A stretch of DNA of 64,000 nt, taken from positions 24,164,063 to 24,228,062 of the forward strand of contig NC_056049.1 in the NCBI RefSeq assembly GCF_004379255.2. The letters run 5' to 3'. Position numbers and translations under genes: made by a program. The notes under the pieces were generated by a model. That model was not told the origin of the DNA. It was given only the letters and a program-made list of their open reading frames with translations, and did no database searches. Each line of letters starts with the position of its first letter. Position 1 is the first letter of the stretch. The stretch comes from Salvia splendens. Taxonomy: Eukaryota > Streptophyta > Magnoliopsida > Lamiales > Lamiaceae. Positions 33,901 to 43,800 of this stretch are shown here, in pieces.

Positions 33901-36900
33901 ATGGAAGGAGTGTCTTCAGCAGCCATTGAAGTTCTTGTCCAAAACCTGACCAACCTTTTGAGGGATGAGTACTCTCTGCTTCGAGGTCTCGATGAAGATG
34001 CACAGCAGCTGCTGATGACTTTGAGGATGATTCAAGCCTACTTGAATGATTTTGAGAAGAAATCCATCACACAAGATGCTGTCAAGATCTGGTTGAGGGA
34101 ACTTGATGCCGTGGCTTTCAATGCTGACAATGTCTTGGACGAACTCAACTATCATCTTCTCCACAAAAAAGTGAAGAAAATGAAGACACCCCAAGCCAAA
34201 GATAAGGTACGATCAGGCTTCTCATCCTCTAATGACATTTCACGTCGGCGTAATATGGCTATCACAATCAAACAGCTCAATGCGGAATTTGAATGTGTGA
34301 AAGAAATGGCAACAGATCTTGGCCTTCAAAGCATGTTTGTGAATGCACCTGCTGCTGTTGCTCATAGTTCCTTTGAGACGGATTCGTTCATTCTTGATCC
34401 AATCTTTATTGGAAGAGACGACGATCTGCCTAAAGTAGTTGACATGTTTACCCAAATCCATGATGATCGGATCTTCTCCATCCTTGCTCTTGTCGGAATG
34501 GGGGGTATGGGGAAGACTACGTTGACTAAAAAAGTCTTTAATCATGAAGGGGTAAAAGCTCGATTCGGATCACGTATTTGGATTCATGTTTCTCCAACTT
34601 TTGATCCAATCATTCTTTTTAGCAAAATACTTGATAAGTTGACTAGAAGGAATAGTGATGGAGTTGAGAGCAGAGATGATATTCTGAAAAAGATTCAAGA
34701 AGCTCTCAAGACTAAAACTTATCTTCTTGTCCTTGACGATGTCTGGAATGAAGATGTTCCGAAATGGGAAGACTTTATAAACTCCATGATAGGAGCTACT
34801 TCAACTGAAGGAAATGGCATTATCATCACTACCAGGAGTGAAAGGGTTGCTGCGATTGTTAACCCATTTTACATTCATCATTTGGATGGCTTATCAGATG
34901 AAGACTGTTGGTCCATAATCAAAGCCAAAGCTTTTGCTGAATATGGAGAAGTTCCATTAGAATTCAAGATGATTGGAAGAAAGATTGCTAAAAGATGCCA
35001 GGGTTTACCCTTAGCTGCCAATGTAGTTGGGAGTGTGCTACGCCGCTGCGAGTCCGAACAAGAGTGGCGTTCCATCAATGAAAATTGGATTTCATATGGT
35101 GAAGGAGGTGAAAGTATCTTAAGGACATTGAAATTGAGCTTTGATCACTTGTCTTCACCGTCACTCAAGAAGTGCTTTGCGTATTGTTCGATTTTTCCCA
35201 AAGATCGAAAAATGGAGAAGGAGGAGTTGATTGAACTATGGATGGCAGAAGGGTTTCTTCAACCTAGCCAAAGTGATGACATGGAATCCGTGGGCGACAT
35301 GTTTTTTAATGTACTTCTACAAAACTCTTTGTTGCAAGTTGCACATAAAGATAATTATGGAAATGTTTGGTATTATGTGATGCACGGTCTTGTGCATGAT
35401 CTTGCATCGTTTGTTTTATCCAATGATGCAGATGGCAGTACCATAGTTCGATTCATGTTTCACAAAGAAGAATCAAGTTCTATTAGTGAACAAGTGGCCA
35501 AGCATTTGCGTACATTATTCTTCGAAGGTGGAACTTCTGGTACTATATCTTCTGGTACTATATTCTCGGACTTTAAATATTTGCGTAATCTAATTCTTTC
35601 CGGTGATAATTGTAAGGAGTTGCCCACTTCAGTTAGAAAGTTGATACATTTGAGAAACCTTGATATTTCAAATACAAGTATTGGAAACTTGCCGAAGTGG
35701 ATTGACGAACTCTATCAATTGCAAACATTAAGAGCATGTAAGTCGCATTTGGAGAAACCGAAACTACCAAGTATGTTGAGGCATCTTTATATTAAGTGGA
35801 ATACAGATTTGCCTGCAGAGATTGGGAGATTAACTTGTCTCCGAACACTGCCATACTTTAGAGTGGGCATAGAAAAAGGCTATCAAATTGAAGTTCTTGG
35901 ACGTTTGAAGCATCTTAGAGGAAAACTAGAGATTGATAATCTGGAGAACTTGCGTGAAAAGGGAGAGGCTCTGAAAGCAAATATGTTTCAGAAGTCAAAC
36001 TTATCTGAATTGGTGTTAAGATGGGAGGCAGGCAAAGAAGGCGTACGAAATGATGAGGCTGTGTTGGAAGGCCTCCAACCTCATGAAAATGCAAATCTGC
36101 AGAAGTTGACAATTTCAGGATTTCAAGGCAAAAGATTTCCAGCATGGACTCAGGATATGACAGGGTTGATTGCGATCACACTCAGTAGCTGCCAAGAATG
36201 TGAAGAAATCCCAACACTGGGACACTTGCCAAATCTCAAATCTCTTAGATTGAGGAGATTGAGCAATGTGAGGTCGATAAATTCTTCATTCCATGGGACT
36301 GGGAATGGCGAAGGAGTCATCTTTCCAGCACTCGAAAGTATCTTACTGTTAGAAATGGCTGTCCTGAACGAGTGGAAAATAGAATTTTCCAATGAAGTGA
36401 CAGCATTTCCACGCCTTAAGTCCTTGAAAATGTACCACTGTTACAATTTGGAATGTCTGCCAGACTTGTTATTCCGTGATACCCTTCATCTATCGGAGTT
36501 GGATATAAGGCATTGCTCCAAGTTGAAAGAATTACCAGACGGTCTACACGCCCTCAATTATTTAGAGCAGATGATTATTAGAGGCTGTCGAGAGCTGACG
36601 AAAATGGTTGAGCCATTTCCAAGTGGTTGGGGGAGTTTAAGTTCCCTCCGTAGTTTGGAGATTCGTGATTGCCAAGAGCTGACGAAAATGGTGGAGCCAT
36701 CAGCGCCTTCGCTCACCAAAGTGTGTGTGGTGGATCTAAAGAGTGTTCAGAATCTACCCAAGTTTCTTGATTGCTTGGCCGAATCACCTTTGCTAGAGCA
36801 ACTGACCGTTGTTAGTGTCCCTGAAGTCACCTTGTCCACTTCTACTGTCAAAATCTGGCCATTCGACAGCTTGAAAAAATTGGAGATGGACGTTAGCATG

Positions 36901-37293
36901 CAGTGGTCAAAAGAGAATAATGAAGCCATTAAAGTGAGAGTTGATGGCATATTGAAAAACTGCCACTCTTCACTTTGTGAGCTATCTTTGACAGGTCTAG
37001 AAATGTGGGATTCTTTGCCAGACTCAATGCAACATTTCATTGCTCTTTACAGTTTAGAGTTGGAGAATTTTGGAGTAAAAGCATTGCCTAAATGGTTTGG
37101 AGGCCTCTCAAATCTAGAAAGGTTGTGCCTATCAGATTTTACAAACTTGAGGAGTCTTCTTCCCTCAATGCGGAGCCTCACCAAATTACAGGAGTTGCAC
37201 ATTCGCGATTGTCCACAGTTACGGATTGAATCTGAGAGGCACAAGATCTTGAATCGCAGCACCAATATCTACGTTAATGGCCACAAGCGTTAG
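33901..37293 (+). CDS. CC-NBS-LRR disease resistance protein (NLR1, RGA-like)
   Basis: Intracellular immune receptor of the RGA type, single exon, 1,130 residues, within the family's usual length. Order: Rx-type coiled coil (1-~130, with AFNADNVLDEL in the EDVID position); P-loop GMGGMGKTT (~200-208); kinase-2 YLLVLDDVW (~274-282); RNBS-B IIITTRS; GLPLA (~367); RNBS-D CFAYCSIFPKD; MHD region at 494-496, which reads MHG instead of MHD; then ~18 LRRs. Between RNBS-A and kinase-2 it has a single 18-residue DILKKIQEAL unit, whereas its relatives have two or three. In the LRR, a TKMVEP phrase is repeated about 30 residues apart (residues ~900 and ~925). The LRR and promoter are the most diverged of the three genes. 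Ligand or guarded protein unknown. Confidence 0.96.
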   Translation: MEGVSSAAIEVLVQNLTNLLRDEYSLLRGLDEDAQQLLMTLRMIQAYLNDFEKKSITQDAVKIWLRELDAVAFNADNVLDELNYHLLHKKVKKMKTPQAKDKVRSGFSSSNDISRRRNMAITIKQLNAEFECVKEMATDLGLQSMFVNAPAAVAHSSFETDSFILDPIFIGRDDDLPKVVDMFTQIHDDRIFSILALVGMGGMGKTTLTKKVFNHEGVKARFGSRIWIHVSPTFDPIILFSKILDKLTRRNSDGVESRDDILKKIQEALKTKTYLLVLDDVWNEDVPKWEDFINSMIGATSTEGNGIIITTRSERVAAIVNPFYIHHLDGLSDEDCWSIIKAKAFAEYGEVPLEFKMIGRKIAKRCQGLPLAANVVGSVLRRCESEQEWRSINENWISYGEGGESILRTLKLSFDHLSSPSLKKCFAYCSIFPKDRKMEKEELIELWMAEGFLQPSQSDDMESVGDMFFNVLLQNSLLQVAHKDNYGNVWYYVMHGLVHDLASFVLSNDADGSTIVRFMFHKEESSSISEQVAKHLRTLFFEGGTSGTISSGTIFSDFKYLRNLILSGDNCKELPTSVRKLIHLRNLDISNTSIGNLPKWIDELYQLQTLRACKSHLEKPKLPSMLRHLYIKWNTDLPAEIGRLTCLRTLPYFRVGIEKGYQIEVLGRLKHLRGKLEIDNLENLREKGEALKANMFQKSNLSELVLRWEAGKEGVRNDEAVLEGLQPHENANLQKLTISGFQGKRFPAWTQDMTGLIAITLSSCQECEEIPTLGHLPNLKSLRLRRLSNVRSINSSFHGTGNGEGVIFPALESILLLEMAVLNEWKIEFSNEVTAFPRLKSLKMYHCYNLECLPDLLFRDTLHLSELDIRHCSKLKELPDGLHALNYLEQMIIRGCRELTKMVEPFPSGWGSLSSLRSLEIRDCQELTKMVEPSAPSLTKVCVVDLKSVQNLPKFLDCLAESPLLEQLTVVSVPEVTLSTSTVKIWPFDSLKKLEMDVSMQWSKENNEAIKVRVDGILKNCHSSLCELSLTGLEMWDSLPDSMQHFIALYSLELENFGVKALPKWFGGLSNLERLCLSDFTNLRSLLPSMRSLTKLQELHIRDCPQLRIESERHKILNRSTNIYVNGHKR

Positions 37294-37680
37294 ATCTGTT
37301 GCTCAATTGTAAGTATAATCTTCCCTTGTTCATTCGTACAAAAAAATTTACCGAGGCTCATTATCTCAGATGTATATCTACTATTAATATTAATATGTTT
37401 AATAACTATCATGGCAGATTTGTATTTGTAGAGCAAAGTCAGTTTCTCTTGCTTCATGCCGAAGCTAACTTCAGTTAGATATTATTATGAATTTCTTTTT
37501 CAAGAACAAGAAAGTGAATCATGTCCAAAATATAAGTAGATTCTACTTGAATAGGATTCTCATTCTACATCAGGATTCAATGTGCTTTTTGGAAGTCTTT
37601 TATGTACCTTTTATGTATCTCCACCCTCCATCCCTCTGTTTCGTCTTTCCACGTCTCGTTTCTGTGAGAAAACAGCATGC
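37294..37680 (+). other. NLR1 3' flank
   Basis: 3' UTR and flanking DNA. A GTAAGT donor 15 bases after the stop (near 37309) and CTTCCC text suggest a possible 3' UTR intron like that in the other two NLRs. It does not match block D. Confidence 0.4.
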
Positions 37681-38470
37681 TGCAGCAAGTACTCCACACA
37701 ATAGACTTGCAGTTGGTCAATCACTTTCTTGGTTTCGGGCAATTGGTTTCAGGGCTTCATCTTGTTCTTTTTCGGGAATGGACCCCAACACCTTAGTGTG
37801 CTAATTTAATGCTATCCATCCATAATAAGCTTCCTCCACACCTGTGATAGTCCCATTCCTTTTTGCACAAGAGAGGCGACCTCTTCAGGACCAGCCAAGC
37901 ATTCTCAAGCAGCCATTCAGAATCTGAACTCCTCCAGCTGTAGCATGAAGAAAAAGAGAGGTACTACTATGTTAGTTTTTTGGAATTTGGTTCTTAGCCC
38001 ATTCAATTAGAGGTTTACTTGCCTTGTGCAACCCAGAAATGTTATGCACCAATTTGACAAACCCAGAAATGTTAAGCACCAGAAATGTTACTGTAATCCA
38101 CCTCTTCTTTCCTGGTGATAACTTCTCCTTCGAAAAACTTGCTGCTCCTTTTTCCTTCTCAAAGATATATGGTGGCAGTCCATGACCTGAATTCCTTTCT
38201 ACTCCAGCATTTTGATTTCCTTCTTCTATATCAAGCCGGTGATAAGTAGGCAAATCCTGAAGGGAAGGAGAGTCTTAGGTTAATCCTTTTCTCGGGTTTG
38301 GGGAGACCACTAGGAGAAGCATGTACTGGCGACCCGAGTAATTTGTTAGATGCTGATAAACGAATCAGTCCTGGAGAAAATAATTCTGAAAGTTTGCTGA
38401 AGACCATCTTTGCAGGAGCAAAAGTAGCAATACAGGCAGCTGCTACCCCCTCTAGAAAAAGTTACGAGAA
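37681..38470 (-). pseudogene. Degraded multi-exon host gene fragment, not recognised
   Basis: On the minus strand several stretches have coding character and plausible splice sites. These include VAAACIATFAPAKMVFSKLS (about 38450-38390) ending LPKPEKRINLRLSF; after an AG at about 38257, LPTYHRLDIEEG to about 37980 (94 codons open, with a hydrophobic ITVTFLVLNISGF segment); then EWLLENAWL near 37910, followed in another frame by EEVASLVQKGMGLSQVWRKL. The frame change and lack of a start argue for a decayed fragment. I do not know the family. Confidence 0.4.
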
Positions 38471-38744
38471 GTAAGCAGACAGACCACATGTAAGATCTGC
38501 ACATTAAATGCTAGGAACTAATGCAAAATGATAAAAAGAAGTCCTGCAAAATCCACATGGTAAAATTTGCCGTGTCAATCGATGAAGGAGAATCATTTAT
38601 GGACTGAAAAACTACCGAACATATATACCAGTTTTTCCATGACTTAGAAAAGAATCTTAGAATTTAATCTGAATATGAAATCAAATCATGCCTCATGTTC
38701 TCAATTCCTAGAATGAAATTATAAATCTTCTTCAAGATGCTGAA

Positions 38745-39452
38745 CCTACTTTGAGCATTTTCTGTGATGCAGACTGGGCAGCATGCCCTGACAGTGGCGG
38801 ATCCAGGATCTGGAAACGGAGGGGGCAGAATATATAGTATTAGCTTGATGTAGTGCGCACATGACTATTTTTTTTATTGTTCGGGGCGACGCCGGAGCCA
38901 AACGGAGGGGGCGGACATGGTAATTTTACGTCCCGATAAGGGAAAAATAGTCGCACGGAGGGGGCGACCGCCCCCTCCTGCCCCCCTAGATCCGCCACTG
39001 TGCCCTGACACTCGCAGATCGATGACTGGGTATTGTTTATTTATGGGAACTTCTTTAATATCTTGGAGAGCTAAGAAACAAGATACCATCTCGAGGTCAT
39101 AGGCAGAATACAGAGCCATGGCTCAAGCTAGTTGTGAAGTAGTATGGGCAAGAACACTACTTCAAGATGTTGGAGTACCAAGAAAGAAGGTCGTTCCTCT
39201 ATACTGCTATAATCAAGCAGCGGTGCATATTTGTTCCAACCCGGTATTTCATGAACGCACCAAGTACATCGAAATTTATTGCCACGCGGTGAGAGAAAAG
39301 TTTCTGGAAGGAACCGTCAAACCTATGCATATATATATTCGACACATTGCAGCTTGCAGATCTTCACTAAACCTCTCGGTGCAGTGGCTTTTCAAGGTGT
39401 CTTGACCAAGATGAATTCAAGAGTTTGTACAGTCCATCTTGAGGGGGGATAT
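38745..39452 (+). pseudogene. Ty1/copia retrotransposon RNase H fragment, broken
   Basis: The frame reads FCDADWAACPD, then after the h[26 protein letters not shown] and AEYRAMAQASCEVVWARTLL, with YNQAAVHICSNPVFHERTK, all characteristic of copia RNase H. It is broken three ways: the hAT MITE at 38792-39000; an in-frame TAG at about 39098 where Glu stands in relatives; and a frameshift near 39350, after which the expected DLFTKPLG region is read in another frame. The purine tract TTGAGGGGGGAT precedes the LTR. Reverse transcriptase and upstream parts are absent. Confidence 0.9.
38792..39000. mobile_element. hAT MITE inside the copia fragment
   Basis: CAGTGGCGGATCCAGGATC at the left and CTAGATCCGCCACTG at the right are inverted repeats. 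TGCCCTGA is duplicated on both sides (38784-38791, 39001-39008). 209 bases. Removing it and one duplication restores continuity of the RNase H similarity, which confirms the borders. Confidence 0.97.
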
Positions 39453-39735
39453 TGAAGAATGAAAAAGAGATAGAAGCGAAGATCAACGTGAAGAATAAAG
39501 AGAAACACGTAGCAGTGACTGGCAAATAAGTTGACCGTTAGAGTTAGTTATAAGGGTTTTGATTATGTAGGATCAAGCCCATGTATTAGCATGCACTCGT
39601 GCACATGCATATAGTGTGTTACATAGAACTATAAATAGATAGCTTTCTCTTCTTTGTAAGTTTGGAGTTTTGTTGAATGAGAAATATCTTTTCTCCATTT
39701 TCATCTCTGTATTGAGAATTTTTCTTCTATGTTTG
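39453..39735 (+). repeat. 3' LTR of the copia element
   Basis: Begins TGAAGAATG just after the purine tract, has a TATAAATAG box near 39630, and ends near TTTTTCTTCT. A near-identical LTR stands at 58558-58839 (about six differences over 280 bases by eye). Confidence 0.88.
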
Positions 39736-40004
39736 ATTTTACATTTCTTATATAATCAAAAAAACAAGAAGCTTAGCAATCAACCTCTAATCAAAGAAGT
39801 GTTATGCCTCGATGAAACGTTGAGTTGTGCCCTTGGTGGAACGAGAATTCTATAGGCGAGATGACTTTGTCTGCTATTGGATTTGGAGTTCTCGTTGCCC
39901 AATAAGCACCGAGTAACATGTAAAATAAAATTAGAGACAAAAAATGCGCGATTTGTCAAAAGGAAATACCCTCACGGCCCTCAAATTATATCTCAAAACA
40001 GTGA

Positions 40005-40150
40005 GATTCACGCATACACATAGGGAGGAAATCATACCCGAGGGTGCAAAATACGAGAATCTTGTACGAACTCCATTACCCACCTTCATACGAATTTCTC
40101 TTGTGGCCACCTCATGTACTTCCTCGTATTCTTGTTTGCGTGCTCTCATT
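40005..40150. repeat. Duplicated block next to the copia LTR
   Basis: Recurs at 58860-59005 next to the second copia LTR. On the minus strand both copies keep the open stretch MRARKQEYEEVHEVATREIR / MRGRKQEYEEVHEVATREIR, so it may be a piece of a gene; I do not recognise it. Confidence 0.7.
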
Positions 40151-40281
40151 CATCATTTGGAAATCTCCAATATGTATTGTGATAAAACTCTACAATTTCC
40201 TTCTACAACGGTCTTTGCTAATGATTCCCACCACCATTTAGATAGAAGTGAGAGGTTCTTGATGCATAATGTATTCGGACA

Positions 40282-40765
40282 GGGTTTTTTCTTCTTTAGT
40301 TCTAGAGTACATTAATCATTCCTCGTTTGTACTGCGTTTTTTTTTTGTTCCGGATTTGGGAGAGACGCATGACCCTCATGCGTCTCTTTTTAATGAAACG
40401 CATGACTGTCATGCGTCTTTTATAGAGACGCATGAGGGTCATGCGTCTCTCATTTTTTTTCCGTTTTATTTTGACGACGCATGAGAATCATGCGTCTTAT
40501 AAACAGACGCATGACGCTCATGCGTCTTTTTTTTTTAAATTTGACTAGAGACGCATGATGCTCATGCGTCTTAAAGAGAGACGCATGAGCGTCATGCGTC
40601 TCTACTTCGAATTAAACCAGCTGCGAAGGCAGTAGCTCCTCATTCACGCACGCAGACAGCAAAGGTTGCGATTTCCTTGGCGATTTCTTGGCGACTCCCG
40701 TCATATTTCGGTAAGTTTCCTTCAATCTTTCAACACTGCTCCATTATTTGTTGTTTATTTGCATA
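40282..40765 (+). repeat. Left terminal inverted repeat of the MuDR-like element
   Basis: Pairs with 46595-47103. Order from the tip: unique ~80 bases, seven-palindrome array, AATTAAACCAG core, then leader sequence and a GTAAGT splice donor at 40711. So each repeat acts as promoter, first exon and splice donor for the gene next to it. Confidence 0.9.
40364..40600. repeat. Array of seven 21-bp palindromes (left)
   Basis: Each unit has 9-base arms GACGCATGA and TCATGCGTC around three variable bases. The seven spacers from the tip inward are CCC, CTG, GGG, GAA, CGC, TGC and GCG. One arm base differs in unit 2 (AACGCATGA). Units are 10-30 bases apart. Likely multiple transposase-binding sites; this function is inference. 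Confidence 0.95.
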
Positions 40766-40870
40766 TTAGTAGGGTTTTTGAAAAATTTATGTAAACTTAC
40801 TATTTTAGGGTTTATTGAAAAAATTTATCTTTAATTGTTGTTGGTTTGTATATTTATTTTTGCAGAAATC

Positions 40871-43800
40871 ATGCAAGTATTCGTGAGTTTATATTGGGGT
40901 GGTAGAATATATCAACTTCCTCATGTGGGCATTTGTTATGATCCTCCTCGTGCGAGAGCTTCCATCGTATTGGATTCATGTGTTTCATTATCTGAATTAG
41001 TAGGAATGATATGTGCTAAGATAAGAATAGATTCCAACCAACACTTCATCGAAATATCTTGGAGGCATTGTTTCTTGGGTACCGGTACGAGTTATGTATG
41101 TACTGCGGTTGACAGTGATCAAAGTGTGTTTTATATGTTCAATGCGGCTCTAAATTCTACTCGGCATATTGAATTATTTGTTGAGTATTCGTCTGTTGGA
41201 AATGCCTTAATCCCACCAATTGTTGATCATGGTGTTGGTTCATCTACGAGGTTTGAACCTATGAGCATCGACTGCGGTATGAATGAGCAAACAGACGTTG
41301 CAGATGTTGGATTGAATACTCAAGAGAATGTACAAGAACATGCTGATGTTGATGTTGTACGAGGAGACCTTGCAGATCCAGAATTGTCGTCATCATCGTC
41401 TGATGATATTTTAAGTGATGATTCCGGTGCTGACTCTAGTGATGAGGAGGTAGTGTATAAACCCGTCGTACAAGGTGAACAACCACTTCCAGAATATGTT
41501 CACACTGGGTTGAAATATTTTCGCAAACTGCCAAGTGGTCGTACTGAGGTACCTGAAGTTGGTAATGAACGCAGTACCATGTACTGGGATGAAGAACACC
41601 CATATCGGATTAATGGTGGAACAAAATTTGATAGCAAGCTGCATGTGAAGACTGCTATTACTATGTGGAGTCTGAGGCAACACCGGCAATTTAGGGTGGT
41701 TGAGAGTAAATTAAGAAGGTGGCATGCCGTGTGCAAATATCCAAATGGGAGGACAGAAGATGGGACAGCTATTATCAGCGAGACCGACGCTGACAAAGCG
41801 AATGAATGTCGGTGGGAAGTGTCTGTTACATACATGGCCCATGATGATATGTGGGAGATTAGGAAGTGGCGGGGACGCCATAGTTGTGAAGGTCATCGTA
41901 ATGATAGAGGACATGCTAACTTTTCATCACCAATGATTGCTTTGTGTATTCGCCATCAGTTGCTAAAAATTGCCGAGTTTAGTGCCGCCGCCGTAAGAAA
42001 TTTTGTTCATGACAAATTTCATGTGGTAGTCAGTTATAAGAAGGCATGGTATGCACGGAGAAGGGCTTTAGAGATTGTATTTGGTGGATGGGAGGAGTCA
42101 TGTCACGCCCGCATTTTCTAAGGATAGAAAACACGGTTGATCGCGACTAGGGGAGGATTAAAGAAGCGGGAAAGAAAGGGGAAACAACACAAATCGACCA
42201 TAGCTCGAAACAAATGGGAATATCTCAAAAAAAAATCAGAGTATCATTTCAACAATTGACAACTCCAAATGAAAATATCCCAACAATACATAAACTCAAA
42301 AGAAACAACATTCAGCGGAAGCATTTCGAGAGTAGAATAATGTTATGTATGAAGACACAACATATTCTAGACATTTAAAAGACATTCTTCACTTTTATGC
42401 TCAACACCCACCGCGCTCGTCACCGCTCAACCTGCACATTAAGAAAAACAACATGCAGGGCTGAGTACTTGATGCACTCAGTGAACAAATGCCAAAACAA
42501 TTTTATAACAGTTGTGTATATCATGCCACCATTGAGTGACCTCGGAGTTTTAACTTGAAAAGGCCCGAGACACTAAAAATATTTCAAACACAACTTTCAA
42601 CTCATCCTCAAATCCTTTTTCCTCATCATTTCAAACCAACCATTTCTCCTTGATTATTTAAGAAACTGCCATATCTGTTCTTTAGGGTGCCGTGTAAGGG
42701 GCCACTTTCCACGAGCACGAAAACCGGCCAACCCATTCGATGACTCGCGGTCCTCATCGTGTACACTAGTCCGAGTAGGGACGCACCCTTGCTAAGACCC
42801 GAATTCGATTAAACTCATAGTAAGGACTCACTCCCCACTAAATAATCATCAACATCAACATCAACATCAATCTCATCAACATCAACCTCATCAACATCAA
42901 CAACATACTGTGAAACGAGATTTGTGGCCGCAAACTCGATCACTAGACCGGCCGACCCAAAAGACGGCTCACGATCTCCATTGGTGTACACTAGCCTGAG
43001 TAGGGACTCACTCCCTAGTCAGACCCGAATTCGATTTCAATAGGTCTAGTAGGGACAATTCCCTTGCTAAACAAACAGATATGCATTTCTCAAAACAAAA
43101 GCATGGCATGATATTCCCTTTGCAAACTTTATTTTCCTCAAAAACGTATTTGAAACATAAATCATTTTTCTGCATAGGTCGAGCATCATCTCACATCATA
43201 TCAACAAGTCAAGCAATTCACAACCACTCAAAAAGCTATACAGCGCAACACATGACAATCCCTTTCACTTTAAGCACAAAAATCACATAATCATGTAATA
43301 ATCGCAATCACAAATATTTCGTCACATAAAAAGATGCTCAAACCAATATATTAAATCGAAAGCTCTTGAAAATACTTTAGTTCGAAAGCCCACAAAATAC
43401 TTAGTTAGAAAGCCCACCTCGATCATTTAATTTTCTGAATTTGAGTTCTCCTCTTCGATCTTACTTTGCTCGCAGAGATAACCCGTTCGATCCGAATTCT
43501 ATGTGACTTTATAACATTGCTCTCATCCTTTATATTATTCCTTGGCCCAAAACTTAAAATGGGGCAGCCCAAAACCACATCTCTCCTCCTCCAAATATTG
43601 TACAGCAACGTCTCTGTCTCCCCCACTTCTTTCTACCAAAGCTCATTACATGTTCTCTCTCTGTCTCAAAACTCCAATTCAACGTCTCTGTCTCTCCGTC
43701 GCTGCTGCTTCTTCACACCGCCGCTGTTCGTAAGCAGGTTTTCCACTGTCAGACGCCGCTGCTCCGTCGCTGCCTCGCTCTTCGGTATTGCTCGCCGTCG

